A stretch of DNA of 64,000 bases from Leptolyngbya iicbica LK (GTDB lineage Bacteria > Cyanobacteriota > Cyanobacteriia > Phormidesmidales > Phormidesmidaceae): assembly GCF_004212215.1 (NCBI RefSeq), contig NZ_QVFV01000004.1, positions 310,001 through 374,000 of the forward strand. Reading direction: 5' to 3'. This document shows, one piece after another, positions 26,371 to 35,242 of the stretch (position 1 is the stretch's first letter; each line of letters begins with the position of its first letter). The notes beneath the pieces are model-generated. The model was not told the origin of the DNA. It did not search any database and saw nothing but the letters and a program-made list of their open reading frames with translations. The position numbers and the translations under genes were made by a program.

Positions 26371-27960
26371 TTATGCCGACACGGTCAGATCCGAGATGGA
26401 TGCGGCTTGCCAGTGGGGTTTGGCGAATTCTGCCAGCCAGTGTTTGACGTGATAAGTAGCGCGGCAGTCGTCTTCGTTGTACCGCAGAATCGCGTCCAAA
26501 TGAGTGCGATCGCCCGTCGTCAGCCAGTCGTTATACCAGCAGATCGACTGGGCACCGTTGGCCTCGCTGTCGCGCCATTCAAAGCCCATCCAGCGGGCAA
26601 TATGCTTCAGCGCATAACTTTCGACCGGCAGGGTTACGGCCTCCGTAACGCACCAGTGAATATCCACAAAGCGTCGCAGCAGCTTTTGTAAGTCTGCCGA
26701 CCCCAAGCAGTTGTAATGCTGGGTCAGCTTGCGGGCCGTCTGCGCCTCATAGGGACAAAAGTGATAAATCGGGGCCTGGGGATATTGCAGCACTAGGGCC
26801 AAAAACTGTTCCCAGGCGTCTTGCTCATACTCCGGTGACTCGGCCAATAGGGCGTGGAACTGTTCAGTTTGCTGACGATGGTCAACCACTAACACGCCAT
26901 GCAGATAAATGACGTCCACGTCGGGCGCTGCTTCGATGTCAAAGTACAGCTCCACCTCGCTGCTGGGCAGGTCGTGGGGCGACAGAATAAAGGTGTCGTC
27001 GTTGGGCGGCGTGCGGGCGATCGCCTGGTTATACAGCGTAGCCTGGGCCTGGTGAATCAGCTTTTCGGCTACGGCATCGCCAAATCCGGGCAAGTAGGCG
27101 AGCTGCTTGGGATGGGCCTGGGCCAGTTCGCTGAGAGTGGTGAGGTTTTGGGATTTGAGATGGGTGTAGCGGGCGGGCGTCACCCCTGGCAGCAAAGACA
27201 GGTGGGCGGTAGTGGTCGCGGCTTGATAGCACTGGCTAAACCAATGACACAGGTCACAGCGACTGTGGGCGATAAAGACTTCCGGGGCGGCGGGACTGCG
27301 CAAATCGCTTAAACAGTCATGCAGCACCGTGCCAAACTTGGGCCACTGCTGTTCCAGATCCACCGAGTGATATCGACCTTCACGCAGGGCCAACCAGCTT
27401 TCGTGGGGCCAGTTGCCCTGGGTGTGGGCCAGCACGTAGGCGTGATAGGTGGCCACAATTTGATAGTCGAGCTTGGGCTTTTTGCCCAGTTTGATGTCTA
27501 CCGGGGCATATTGCCAGTCGCCCCACAGCGACCAGCCATGCTGCCTGACCAACAGATCAGGGCAGCTCACGAGGTAAATGTCGGGCTCGATCGCCCCAAT
27601 CAGTACCCCACCGACGATATATTCCACGCCAGCGGCCATCAGCGCAGCCGTGGCTTGGGCTCCAGCACGCCAGTCTCCCGGAGCATATTGAGGCCGCTGA
27701 AAGCCTTCGTAGTCTTCTAACACTGCCTGCCGATGCTCGGCACTGTCTTGCTTGATTTTTTGTAAATAATCGCTGGGCGGATCGGCCTCGGCGCGATCGC
27801 GATGGGTGTCGAGATAGGCCCGGCGTGAGCAGCGCTGATATTGCAGCATCAAAAAGTCAGTGACCCAATAGGACTTGGGCTCGGCCAGCACGGGGGCAGG
27901 ATGGGTAGTCAAGCGACGCGACTCAACGAGGGGCCTTAAGGTGCCACCCCCCGCCATCAT
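26371..27960 (-). CDS. TM0106 family RecB-like nuclease with DEDD exonuclease domain
   Basis: About 530 residues. The N-terminal half is a PD-(D/E)XK RecB/Cas4-like nuclease with the core [10 protein letters not shown] (near residue 155). Four Cys suited to an Fe-S cluster can be seen: one in YQRCSRRAY and three in [12 protein letters not shown] helix-hairpin-helix stretch ([16 protein letters not shown]) follows. The C-terminal half is a DEDDy RNase-H-like exonuclease: [12 protein letters not shown] gives the DxE, and [14 protein letters not shown] the final Asp pair. The frame is open to a TTG at 27990, but ATG at 27960 is more likely. The role is unknown; DNA repair or RNA/DNA end processing is the usual guess. 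Confidence 0.85.
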   Translation of the reverse strand: MMAGGGTLRPLVESRRLTTHPAPVLAEPKSYWVTDFLMLQYQRCSRRAYLDTHRDRAEADPPSDYLQKIKQDSAEHRQAVLEDYEGFQRPQYAPGDWRAGAQATAALMAAGVEYIVGGVLIGAIEPDIYLVSCPDLLVRQHGWSLWGDWQYAPVDIKLGKKPKLDYQIVATYHAYVLAHTQGNWPHESWLALREGRYHSVDLEQQWPKFGTVLHDCLSDLRSPAAPEVFIAHSRCDLCHWFSQCYQAATTTAHLSLLPGVTPARYTHLKSQNLTTLSELAQAHPKQLAYLPGFGDAVAEKLIHQAQATLYNQAIARTPPNDDTFILSPHDLPSSEVELYFDIEAAPDVDVIYLHGVLVVDHRQQTEQFHALLAESPEYEQDAWEQFLALVLQYPQAPIYHFCPYEAQTARKLTQHYNCLGSADLQKLLRRFVDIHWCVTEAVTLPVESYALKHIARWMGFEWRDSEANGAQSICWYNDWLTTGDRTHLDAILRYNEDDCRATYHVKHWLAEFAKPHWQAASISDLTVSA

Positions 27961-28562
27961 GTGGTGTAAAAAGGGGCCGCTAGCTGACAAAGTGAAACTG
28001 ATGAGGGTGGAATGATTTCAAGCGTTGCAGCCGGAGCTGAGGCAGGCGGAATGGGCGATTCGGTTGCCCACACACCACTGTCATCGTGACCTGACAAGGC
28101 CGATGAGCCGTAGTTTGGCGATCGCATCGCTTCCAAAGCACCATGACAACACTGAATTGACACAAAACTGAAAGATTGCCCGATTTCCGCATCCCGATTC
28201 ATTTGAGATGTGGAATCCAATCTATTGACAGTTATACCGCATTATGGGTTGGCTGCGGGCGATCGTGCTGGTTTTATCCTCCCCGCTGCCCGGATGACGA
28301 ACCTTGAGCGGGATGACGGCCCAGAGATCGCGAGACTAAGGAGTGACCGGCCAATCGCCGCTGCAATCGTTGGGGTTGGGCACTGCCCAACCCGTACTGG
28401 TCCTTGACTGCTCTGGGGACTGATGACCGCTCTCAGCTCTGAGCTACATCAGTCCGTGGGGGCTGGGTGTCGGCATGGCGCTGGGTGACGGGGGTGCGAT
28501 CGCCGCATCGAGGTCGGCCAAATTCGCCTGGTAGAGTAAATAAGTCGATTCTTCTGAGCAGC
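27961..28562. other. Intergenic region between divergent nuclease and aminotransferase genes
   Basis: About 600 bp. The aminotransferase frame stays open to 28467, but the 32 extra residues look non-coding. I see no RNA gene or repeat of note. Confidence 0.4.
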
Positions 28563-29783
28563 ATGGTGTTGAGCGCTTCCTCTGACCTGACCGCCCGTTT
28601 GCAGACCCTCCGTGCGGAGTTTCCGGCCCTGGCCAACAAGCGCTATTTCAACTTTGGGGGGCAGGGGCCGATGCCACACAGTGCGCTTACCGCGATGACT
28701 GACGCCCACTTGACGCTGCAAACCGAAGGCCCGTTTTCCAACGGCGTGAATCGGTGGATTCAGCAGTCGGCGATGGCAATGCGGCAAACGTTAGCCGAGT
28801 TGTTGACGGTGCCTGTTGAGGCCATGACCCTGACGGAAGATGTGACGGTGGGCTGCAACATTCCCCTCTGGGGGGTGGACTGGCGGGCGGGCGATCGCAT
28901 TTTGCTGACGGATTGTGAACATCCCGGTGTGATTGCTGCCGTGCAGGAAATCAGCCGTCGCTTTCAGGTCGCGGTGGATGTGTGCCCGGTGTTGGCCACG
29001 GCGCAGGGAGGCGATCCGGTGGCGGTGATTGAGGCGGCGCTGCAGCCCCGCACTCGGATGCTCGTGGTCAGCCATATTTTGTGGAATACGGGGCAACTGT
29101 TGCCGCTGACGGAAATCGTGCAGCTCTGCCATGCCCACACCCCTGAACCCGTCTGGGTATTGGTGGATGCGGCCCAGTCGGTAGGGATGATGCCCCTTGA
29201 TTTGACGGCCACCGAGGTGGATTTCTATGCCTTTACGGGGCACAAGTGGTGTTGCGGGCCAGCGGGTCTGGGCGGCCTCTACGTGCGGCCTGAAGTGAGG
29301 GATGCGATCGCCCCCACGTTCATCGGTTGGCGCAGCATCAACACCGACGCCCAGGCCAATCCGACAGGTTGGCAGCCTAACGGCCAGCGCTACGAAGTCG
29401 CGACTTCCGACTATCCGCTGATGGCGGGTCTGCAAGCGGCGCTGGATCGGCATCAGCAATGGGGCACCGCCGCCGAGCGTTGGCAACGTCTCTGCGACCT
29501 GAGTCACGCGCTTTGGGAACGGTTGCAAGCCCATCCCAAAATTCGGCCGGTTTCCGCTACGCCGCCGCCATCGGGCCTCATCTCGTTTGAAATTTTGGAT
29601 GGCAGTGGACAGCCGAGTCCAATGCATCACACCCAACTGGTCAAAGATTTGGAAGCCGAAAATATACTACTGCGGACTTTGCTGCATCCCCACTGTGTGC
29701 GGGCCTGTGTCCACTATTTCACGCTGGAATCTGAGGTGCAGGCGTTGGGCGATCGCCTTTGCCAATGGGTTGATGCCCTCTGA
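28563..29783 (+). CDS. Class V PLP-dependent aminotransferase (cysteine desulfurase-like fold)
   Basis: A 406-residue fold-type I PLP enzyme of the NifS/isopenicillin-epimerase class. The ATG at 28563 (MVLSASSDL) fits better than the upstream start at 28467. The N-terminal RYFNFGGQGPMP replaces the usual YLN-N-G-P start. LTEDVTVGCNIPLWG, ILLTDCEHPGV, VSHILWNTGQLLP and VLVDAAQSVGMMPLDL match the PLP cleft, and the PLP lysine is in FYAFTGHKWCCGPAGLGGLY. A mobile catalytic Cys like that of true desulfurases is not obvious, although LLHPHCVRACVHYF near the end has two Cys. The substrate is unknown. Confidence 0.82.
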   Translation: MVLSASSDLTARLQTLRAEFPALANKRYFNFGGQGPMPHSALTAMTDAHLTLQTEGPFSNGVNRWIQQSAMAMRQTLAELLTVPVEAMTLTEDVTVGCNIPLWGVDWRAGDRILLTDCEHPGVIAAVQEISRRFQVAVDVCPVLATAQGGDPVAVIEAALQPRTRMLVVSHILWNTGQLLPLTEIVQLCHAHTPEPVWVLVDAAQSVGMMPLDLTATEVDFYAFTGHKWCCGPAGLGGLYVRPEVRDAIAPTFIGWRSINTDAQANPTGWQPNGQRYEVATSDYPLMAGLQAALDRHQQWGTAAERWQRLCDLSHALWERLQAHPKIRPVSATPPPSGLISFEILDGSGQPSPMHHTQLVKDLEAENILLRTLLHPHCVRACVHYFTLESEVQALGDRLCQWVDAL

Positions 29784-30079
29784 GTGTCGATTCCGACATC
29801 ACCGCTCATCACCAAATTCGCCCGATTGCCTGGCTGCAAACAGTCGGGATCTCACTGTCATAGCGTTGTGTAGATAGCTCCGTTCATCGCTTTGGCAGAA
29901 AAACGACAGACCCGGGAAGCAGGACTTGATCAAATTACAAGCCTTGTTGGGCAGGCATCTTGCTTGCTTAAGGACAGCCGAGACGGCTGTCCACACTGAG
30001 ATTCAGTACCCATGCTTTAAACTTTTGGGCTCTCGGCACCTGACTGCGGATTGCGATAACGGCTAGAGATGCCCATTTT
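29784..30079. repeat. Intergenic region with AGA-loop palindromes
   Basis: GGACAGCCG-AGA-CGGCTGTCC (29972-29992) is a perfect nine-base-pair stem with an AGA loop. Just before it, GCAGGCATCTTGCTTGC (29951-29967) is the complement of a similar stem with AGA loop and one mismatch. Related palindromes are at 2643-2657 and 59556-59578. This is probably a small dispersed repeat family lying between convergent genes. Confidence 0.7.
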
Positions 30080-31906
30080 TTAGTCTGGCGACAGGACGCC
30101 GTTTAAGGCTTGCGGAGCTGAAGGCGGTACACCTTCCAACACCACCAGCGATTCCATCACCGTTTTCACCAGCGGGGCGGCTACGGTAGAGCCATAGGCA
30201 TCATCCCCAGCGGGTTCATCAATGACTGCTAAGACGACAAAACGGGGCTGTTCAACGGGCAACAGACTCACAAAACTGGTGACCCGACCGGACCCATACC
30301 CCCCAAATTCATTCACCTTTTGAGCCGTCCCGGTTTTGCCAGCGATGCGATAGCCGGGAATCTGGGCGGGCTTGCCAGTGCCGTCAGCCACGACAGCTTC
30401 CATCATTTTCAAGACGGCGTCCGTCGTCTCGCTAGAAAAGACTGGTTTGGGGGTTTTGGGGGTGGGCTGCCAGGTGAGATTGCCTTGGTCGTCAGTCATA
30501 CCCTCCACCACTGTGGGCGTCACCAAATAGCCGCCATTGGCCAGGGCTGCTTGCAGTTGCAGCAGTTTAATCGGCGTAATCACAATTCCTTGCCCAAACG
30601 CTGCCGTGGCGGCATCAACATAGCTGTTGACGAACTGATCGCGATCTTTGAGCGGCCCAGCATTTTCGGCTGAGAGGCCAATGCCCGTGGGCTGATCGAG
30701 CTCCAGTTTTTCCAACCAGCGATAAAAGTCTGCGGCGGGCATCTGCTCCATGATGTGCACCATGCCCAAGTTGCTGGAATATTTCAGCACTTCGGTGATG
30801 CTCAGGGTGCCGCTACGACCTGACGCTTCATAGTCAGAGTTTTGAATGGTCCATTCGCCAATTTGAATTTGGCCTTCGTCATAGACCGTATCGTCGGGGG
30901 CGATCGCGCCGGCTTCAAGGGCGATCGCAATGTTGATCGGTTTAAAGGTCGAGCCCGGTTCATACAAATCGGTGATCGCCCAATTTTTGAGCCAGGCTAA
31001 ATCTGCATCAAAGTAGCGATTGGGGTCAAAGGTGGGCTCGACCGCTAAGGCCCGTAACGCCCCAGTGTGAACGTCCATGACCATGACGGTGCCGCGTTTG
31101 GCCGCAAACTGCCGCAGGGTTTTGCGTAAACCTTCTTGGGCAACCCGTTGCAGCCGACTGTCGAGGGTCAGCCGCATTTGTTGCGGAGCCGACTCTGTGG
31201 GCAAGTTGGAGACTGGTAAGGCCGGTCCGATCACGCTGGGCAGTTTGGGCTCGGGCAGCTTGATGCGATCGCGATACTCGGCTTCCAGACCCGTTTGAGC
31301 TTCGCCTTCGACATTAATGAAGCCGACCACCTGTGAAAACAGGTCTTGTTGCGGGTAAAAGCGCTGTTGGACGGGGATCAGCTCTAAGCCATCTAAGCGC
31401 AGCTGTTGAATGCGGCGAGCGGTGTCTTCGGACAAATCATCGATCAGGCGAACGCCCGTTTGCTGGCTCTTAAGCTCGTCTACTAGAGCCGCCGCTGGCA
31501 AGTCGAGTACGGGGGCCAGGGTTTGGGCCACTACGCCAATCGGTTGCCGAAACAGGGCCGGATGGCCGTACAGGGTATACACCACGCGATCGACCGCCAG
31601 GGGAGTGCCCTGGGTATCAACAATCGGGCGGCGCGTCTCGTTCAAATTGAGCCGCCGCGCTTGTTGGGTGTGGGCCATTTCGCTAAGAATGGCACCCTGA
31701 GCCAGTTGTAAATAACCGAGGCGAACCGATAGGCCCAGCACCGCTAACAGCAACAGGCACCACACTAGAGCCACCCGGCGCATCAATTGCTGACGCTTGT
31801 AGCGCGATCGCGTCACTGGGGGAGGCGGGGTCGATGGTCGCCGTTGGCCGACTCGCGATGGCGGGCGGCGATGACGTCTAGCGGTATGGGCAGATCCCAT
31901 GGGCAA
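30080..31906 (-). CDS. ftsI: Peptidoglycan D,D-transpeptidase FtsI / PBP2
   Basis: A 608-residue class B penicillin-binding protein for septal or elongation peptidoglycan. A basic Arg/Pro-rich cytoplasmic tail of about 40 residues leads to one membrane segment (VALVWCLLLLAVLGLSVRLGYL), a dimerisation domain, and the transpeptidase. The active-site serine is Ser319 in EPGSTFKP, with Lys322; the second motif is SSN in KYSSNLGMV; the third is KTGTAQK near residue 520. The gene starts 20 bp downstream of an FtsL-like gene. The division form is favoured because of that neighbour, but an elongation PBP cannot be excluded. Confidence 0.92.
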   Translation of the reverse strand: MPMGSAHTARRHRRPPSRVGQRRPSTPPPPVTRSRYKRQQLMRRVALVWCLLLLAVLGLSVRLGYLQLAQGAILSEMAHTQQARRLNLNETRRPIVDTQGTPLAVDRVVYTLYGHPALFRQPIGVVAQTLAPVLDLPAAALVDELKSQQTGVRLIDDLSEDTARRIQQLRLDGLELIPVQQRFYPQQDLFSQVVGFINVEGEAQTGLEAEYRDRIKLPEPKLPSVIGPALPVSNLPTESAPQQMRLTLDSRLQRVAQEGLRKTLRQFAAKRGTVMVMDVHTGALRALAVEPTFDPNRYFDADLAWLKNWAITDLYEPGSTFKPINIAIALEAGAIAPDDTVYDEGQIQIGEWTIQNSDYEASGRSGTLSITEVLKYSSNLGMVHIMEQMPAADFYRWLEKLELDQPTGIGLSAENAGPLKDRDQFVNSYVDAATAAFGQGIVITPIKLLQLQAALANGGYLVTPTVVEGMTDDQGNLTWQPTPKTPKPVFSSETTDAVLKMMEAVVADGTGKPAQIPGYRIAGKTGTAQKVNEFGGYGSGRVTSFVSLLPVEQPRFVVLAVIDEPAGDDAYGSTVAAPLVKTVMESLVVLEGVPPSAPQALNGVLSPD

Positions 31907-31925
31907 ACCTCAAGCGCAGGGACAG

Positions 31926-32441
31926 TTAGTAGCCCTTGGGGAAAAAACGCCGATCAGGGGCGATCGCGGCTTTCGCAGGAGTGGCTGGGGGCGACGCCAC
32001 CGCCGCTGGTGATGGCTCTGTGATTTCCAGAAAAATGACATCTTTGGGATGCAGAGTCCCGTTATCCATGGCCGCGAGTGCCGTCTGGGCCAGATGGTTC
32101 TTAAACACAGCATTCGCAGTAACAAGCTGTTGCTGCTGGTCTTGTAACTGTCCCAGAGAGGTGGTCGCGACGGCGAGGCGACGATTGGTATCGACCGTAA
32201 CGGCATAGGCCGACAGGGCGGCCGCGATCGTCATCCCAGCCACCACCACCGAAACGCGCTGTCCCGCCGACAGGAGCTTGAGCCACAGGGGCCGATGGGC
32301 ACGGTCAGCAGGGGGAAAAGCTAAGGGCGATGCCGGGGTCGTGGGCACGACGGTGAGCCGTCGCTCTCGCGGTTGAGCCGTCGCGGCAGGGGCAGACCGG
32401 GGTCGCAATTCTAACGGTTCAGATTTTAAGGCCGCAGACAT
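31926..32441 (-). CDS. FtsL-like single-pass membrane protein
   Basis: About 171 residues from the ATG at 32441; a GTG at 32501 would add 20 residues. The order is: basic Pro/Ala-rich cytoplasmic part, one membrane segment (RVSVVVAGMTIAAALSAYAV), then a helical, likely coiled-coil stretch (DTNRRLAVATTSLGQLQDQQQQLVTANAVFKNHLAQTAL), and a Pro/Ala-rich tail. This is the topology of FtsL/FtsB-type divisome proteins, and it lies 20 bp upstream of ftsI, where ftsL sits in most bacteria. Sequence similarity alone would not prove it; context and topology do most of the work. Confidence 0.6.
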   Translation of the reverse strand: MSAALKSEPLELRPRSAPAATAQPRERRLTVVPTTPASPLAFPPADRAHRPLWLKLLSAGQRVSVVVAGMTIAAALSAYAVTVDTNRRLAVATTSLGQLQDQQQQLVTANAVFKNHLAQTALAAMDNGTLHPKDVIFLEITEPSPAAVASPPATPAKAAIAPDRRFFPKGY

Positions 32442-32697
32442 AGATTCACTCTCACATCGAACATGCACACTACCGTTAGGGGAAGCAGCTTGTCCGTTCA
32501 CCCTAGATTCAGCGACATAGTAGCGCTCTCAACCGCAGTCAGCAAGTTATTTTGCCACTATTTGGCCAAGATTCTGCCACTGGCTTCCATAAAATAGCTC
32601 AAGGGTGAAAAATTGCGACGCTTTTGCGAAATATTTTGCTGCGATCGCGCCCATGCCCGCATTCCATTTGCTCATGGTGTCCGCATCGCCATACACC

Positions 32698-32740
32698 AAG
32701 CCGCTCGGCGGGGTTAACGCTCAACCTCGCCGAGCGGCTT
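32698..32740 (-). terminator. Strong hairpin after the 32781-33353 gene
   Basis: AAGCCGCTCGGCG (32699-32711) pairs with CGCCGAGCGGCTT (32728-32740), extended by GGTT/AACC around one unpaired position on each side. The stem is long and G+C-rich, 40 bp after the stop of the leftward gene. Neither flank has a real T-run, so intrinsic termination is likely but unproven. Confidence 0.5.
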
Positions 32741-32780
32741 GACGATCAATCAAGGTGAATGGGCGATCCAGGGGCGGCCA

Positions 32781-33353
32781 TTAGCGGGGGGTGGGGACGT
32801 TGAGCACGATAGGCACGTCAGGTTCCACAATGACGACCCGCTGAGCGGTGACATTGCCGACTGCCACGCCTGCGGCGGCACCGCCGAGAATTTCCCACCA
32901 GTTCACGCCGTCGCCGATCACGGCTCCCAGTACGGCACCGCCCGCTGCCCCAATGGCCGCATCAGTGGCGATCGCGCCGCCCGATGTTTCTCGCGGATCT
33001 TTGACATCGGGCAGCAAATCCGACAGCGCGGCAAAGGGCTCCACCAGGCCCCCGGCAGCAATGCCTGTCGCGGTGTACTGCAAGCCCCCCGATACCGGAT
33101 CAAGCCGTCCTTGAATCACCGTGCCAGCAGGAAATTGACGCCCGTTAATGGTGGTGGCCGACTCGACGACCAGGGGCAATTCATACGCCGTATCCGGATT
33201 GAAATAGAGGGTTTCCTCCGTTTGCGCCACCACCCGCAATTGATTCGTGGTTTGCACGGTGGAGGTTTGCGCCCGTGCGGTGAGCGGCAGCGCCAAGGGG
33301 AGTAATGGGGTCACCAACAGCGGTAGTACAGTCATTGCCCGAGTCAACATCAC
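32781..33353 (-). CDS. Exported protein with glycine-zipper segment
   Basis: A 190-residue protein with a clear signal peptide (LPLLVTPLLPLALPLTARAQ, cut expected after ARA). The mature part starts with a beta-rich region (QLRVVAQTEETLYFNPDTAYELPLVVESATTINGRQFPAGTVIQGRL). It is followed near residue 125 by a Gly/Ala-rich stretch, AAIGAAGGAVLGAVIGDGVNWWEILGGAAAGVAVG. Such glycine zippers insert in or pack against membranes. It has no lipobox. The role is unknown; an outer-membrane or periplasmic structural role is likely. Confidence 0.75.
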   Translation of the reverse strand: MMLTRAMTVLPLLVTPLLPLALPLTARAQTSTVQTTNQLRVVAQTEETLYFNPDTAYELPLVVESATTINGRQFPAGTVIQGRLDPVSGGLQYTATGIAAGGLVEPFAALSDLLPDVKDPRETSGGAIATDAAIGAAGGAVLGAVIGDGVNWWEILGGAAAGVAVGNVTAQRVVIVEPDVPIVLNVPTPR

Positions 33354-33508
33354 AGCCTCCTGATCGTTGGATCATGGTTATGGGGTTAGCAGTTTAGCGC
33401 GGAATTTTTCCGGCGGATCCCAAGACTTCACAAGGCGGTAGACGTCATTGGTCGCAAAAAGTTCGGTCTCCTCAAGGTTGGTTTAATGCGGGGAGACCCT
33501 CAAGGCGC

Positions 33509-33535
33509 AATGAGGCGATCGCTGACCGCCTCATT
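33509..33535 (-). terminator. Hairpin overlapping the stop codon of the dehydrogenase gene
   Basis: AATGAGGCG (33509-33517) and CGCCTCATT (33527-33535) form a nine-base-pair stem with a nine-base loop containing part of a GCGATCGC site. It reaches into the TAA of the leftward dehydrogenase gene. No T-run follows, so termination is only a possibility. Confidence 0.35.
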
Positions 33536-34397
33536 AGGAGTCAGGATTCACCGCTGCGTAGAGGGCGGAGTAATCGGCGTCGGCTAGGCCTTGGGCGATC
33601 GCCTGTTGCACCACAGTCGCTACGGTGTCGGCTAGAGCGGGCTCCAGACCCGCAGCCTCGGCAGCCTGGGCAAACAACCGCATATCTTTGAGCAAATGCT
33701 TGGTGGGAAAGTTGGGATTGCTAAAGTTGCGATCGCACATGCGGCTGAGTTTTTTGTCGAAGGTGGGCGCATACAGCGCACTATTCCGGACGATTTCCAT
33801 AAACGTCTCGACGGGAATCTGCTCGCGCTGCACGAGGGCCAAACTGAGGGCAAAGGCGGTGGTGAGCGAGCCAATGAGCTGATTCATCGCCAGCTTCACC
33901 GCCGCGCCCGTCCCCACCGGGCCAATGTGGAGCACCTGTTCGCCTAAGGTCTGGAACACGGGCTGCCACTGGGTAAATTCGTCTGGGGTGCTGCCCACCA
34001 TCAAAATCAAACTGCCGTCACGGGCTTGGGGCAGGCTGCCCAGCACGGGGGCTTCGAGGTAATGCCCCTGAGCGGCTTGCAATTGTGCTTGCAAATCCCG
34101 GCTCTGGTCCGGCGCAATGGTGCCCATTTGGATGATCGTGTGATTGCTCAGGGCGGCTTGGGTCTCGGGGGTGAAAAGGGTGGCCGCGATCGCGGCCGCA
34201 TCCGCCAACATCAAAATGGTGCAGTCACCAGCCGCTAACACCGCTGCTGGCGTCGAAGCTGTTGGAATTCCCTGCGCGGCGAGGGGTTGCAACTTGTCTG
34301 CTGAGCGGTTGTAGGCCACGACGGTGTGGCCGCCCTGTTGTAACGTCAGCGCCATGGGGGCCCCCATCAGGCCAGTGCCGATCATGCCTATTTTCAT
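33534..34397 (-). CDS. NAD(P)-dependent beta-hydroxyacid dehydrogenase
   Basis: A 287-residue member of the 3-hydroxyisobutyrate/tartronate-semialdehyde/glyoxylate reductase family. The Rossmann start is KIGMIGTGLMGAPMALTL, the substrate-side motif is VLGSLPQARDGSLILMVGG-like (residues 118-136), and the catalytic Lys168 is in GPVGTGAAVKLAMNQLIG. The C-terminal helical domain (FSNPNFPTKHLLKDMRLF) is typical of the succinic-semialdehyde/glyoxylate reductase branch. The exact substrate cannot be decided. It ends in a convergent-free gap after the glutamine amidotransferase gene on the same strand. Confidence 0.88.
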   Translation of the reverse strand: MKIGMIGTGLMGAPMALTLQQGGHTVVAYNRSADKLQPLAAQGIPTASTPAAVLAAGDCTILMLADAAAIAATLFTPETQAALSNHTIIQMGTIAPDQSRDLQAQLQAAQGHYLEAPVLGSLPQARDGSLILMVGSTPDEFTQWQPVFQTLGEQVLHIGPVGTGAAVKLAMNQLIGSLTTAFALSLALVQREQIPVETFMEIVRNSALYAPTFDKKLSRMCDRNFSNPNFPTKHLLKDMRLFAQAAEAAGLEPALADTVATVVQQAIAQGLADADYSALYAAVNPDS

Positions 34398-34474
34398 GCC
34401 GTAGCCTCCTGTTTATGTTTCGGGCAGTCCAACTTCGTGCTGCTGTCGAGGCAGCGAGTGGTTGTGGTGCCTCT

Positions 34475-35200
34475 CTAAGCCGACTTGGATGCTGGCCAAG
34501 CCGCGCTGTCTAGCCAGCGGGATAGAAATCCCTCTAACCAGCGATCGACGTGGGAGCCGTGGTGGTGGTGGGCGGCAAAGTGGCGATCGCGGGGTTGGGC
34601 ACCCGGCAAGTCGAGTTGATCGGCTCCGCGGGTCGTCCACTCATCAATCAGGGGAGTCGTGATTTCGGGATGAAACTGCAGCCCAAAGGCCGCATCACCG
34701 TAGCGAAAGGCCTGGTGGGGAAAGGTCTGCCCCGTGGCTAAATGCACGGCACCGCTAGGCAAATCAAACCCTTCGCTATGCCATTGATACACCGCCATGG
34801 GCTGCGTAAAGTAAGGGCGGCCCGTCGTCACCGGACTTAGGTCACAGTAGCCAATTTCGCGCTGGTCGGCCGGATGGGGGGCTACTTGAGCCCCGAGGAC
34901 GCGGGCTAACATCTGAGCGCCCAAGCAGATGCCCAAATAGGGCTTGCCGGAGGCGAGGGCCAGGGCAATCCAGTCCAACTCGGTGCGGATAAAGGGCAAC
35001 GTGTTGTCATCGTTGGCACTCATCGGCCCGCCAAAGACGATCGCGCCGCGATGATGAGCCAGGGTGTGAGGGAGGCGATCGCCCAGGGCCGGACAGCGAA
35101 TATCGAGGTGATAGCCCTGCGATCGCAGCTTATCGCCGACGAGGCCAGGACTCGATGTCGCCTGATGCACAATCACTAAAATCTGCCGGGGGGAGGTCAT
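34475..35200 (-). CDS. Class I glutamine amidotransferase domain protein
   Basis: A 241-residue stand-alone GATase1 protein, GuaA-like. The nucleophile is Cys92 in LGICLGAQML, and the other two triad members are His177 and Glu179 in FGLQFHPEIT. The oxyanion region VFGGPMSAND is also visible near residue 56. Relatives include gamma-glutamyl hydrolases acting on glutathione conjugates or gamma-glutamyl-amines; no synthetase partner is adjacent. It is 77 bp upstream of the dehydrogenase gene on the same strand. Confidence 0.86.
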   Translation of the reverse strand: MTSPRQILVIVHQATSSPGLVGDKLRSQGYHLDIRCPALGDRLPHTLAHHRGAIVFGGPMSANDDNTLPFIRTELDWIALALASGKPYLGICLGAQMLARVLGAQVAPHPADQREIGYCDLSPVTTGRPYFTQPMAVYQWHSEGFDLPSGAVHLATGQTFPHQAFRYGDAAFGLQFHPEITTPLIDEWTTRGADQLDLPGAQPRDRHFAAHHHHGSHVDRWLEGFLSRWLDSAAWPASKSA

Positions 35201-35242
35201 GGGCTGTTAAGGAGATTCGCCATGCTCTCCACTCTAACAAGC

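Noticed and set aside
28791-29636. 281-codon frame on the minus strand inside the class V aminotransferase
   Set aside because: Shadow frame; the plus-strand protein has the PLP lysine and conserved motifs.
32698-32740. The strong G+C-rich hairpin as an attenuator or riboswitch
   Set aside because: It lies after a gene, not before one in the matching direction, and has no aptamer-like conserved blocks.
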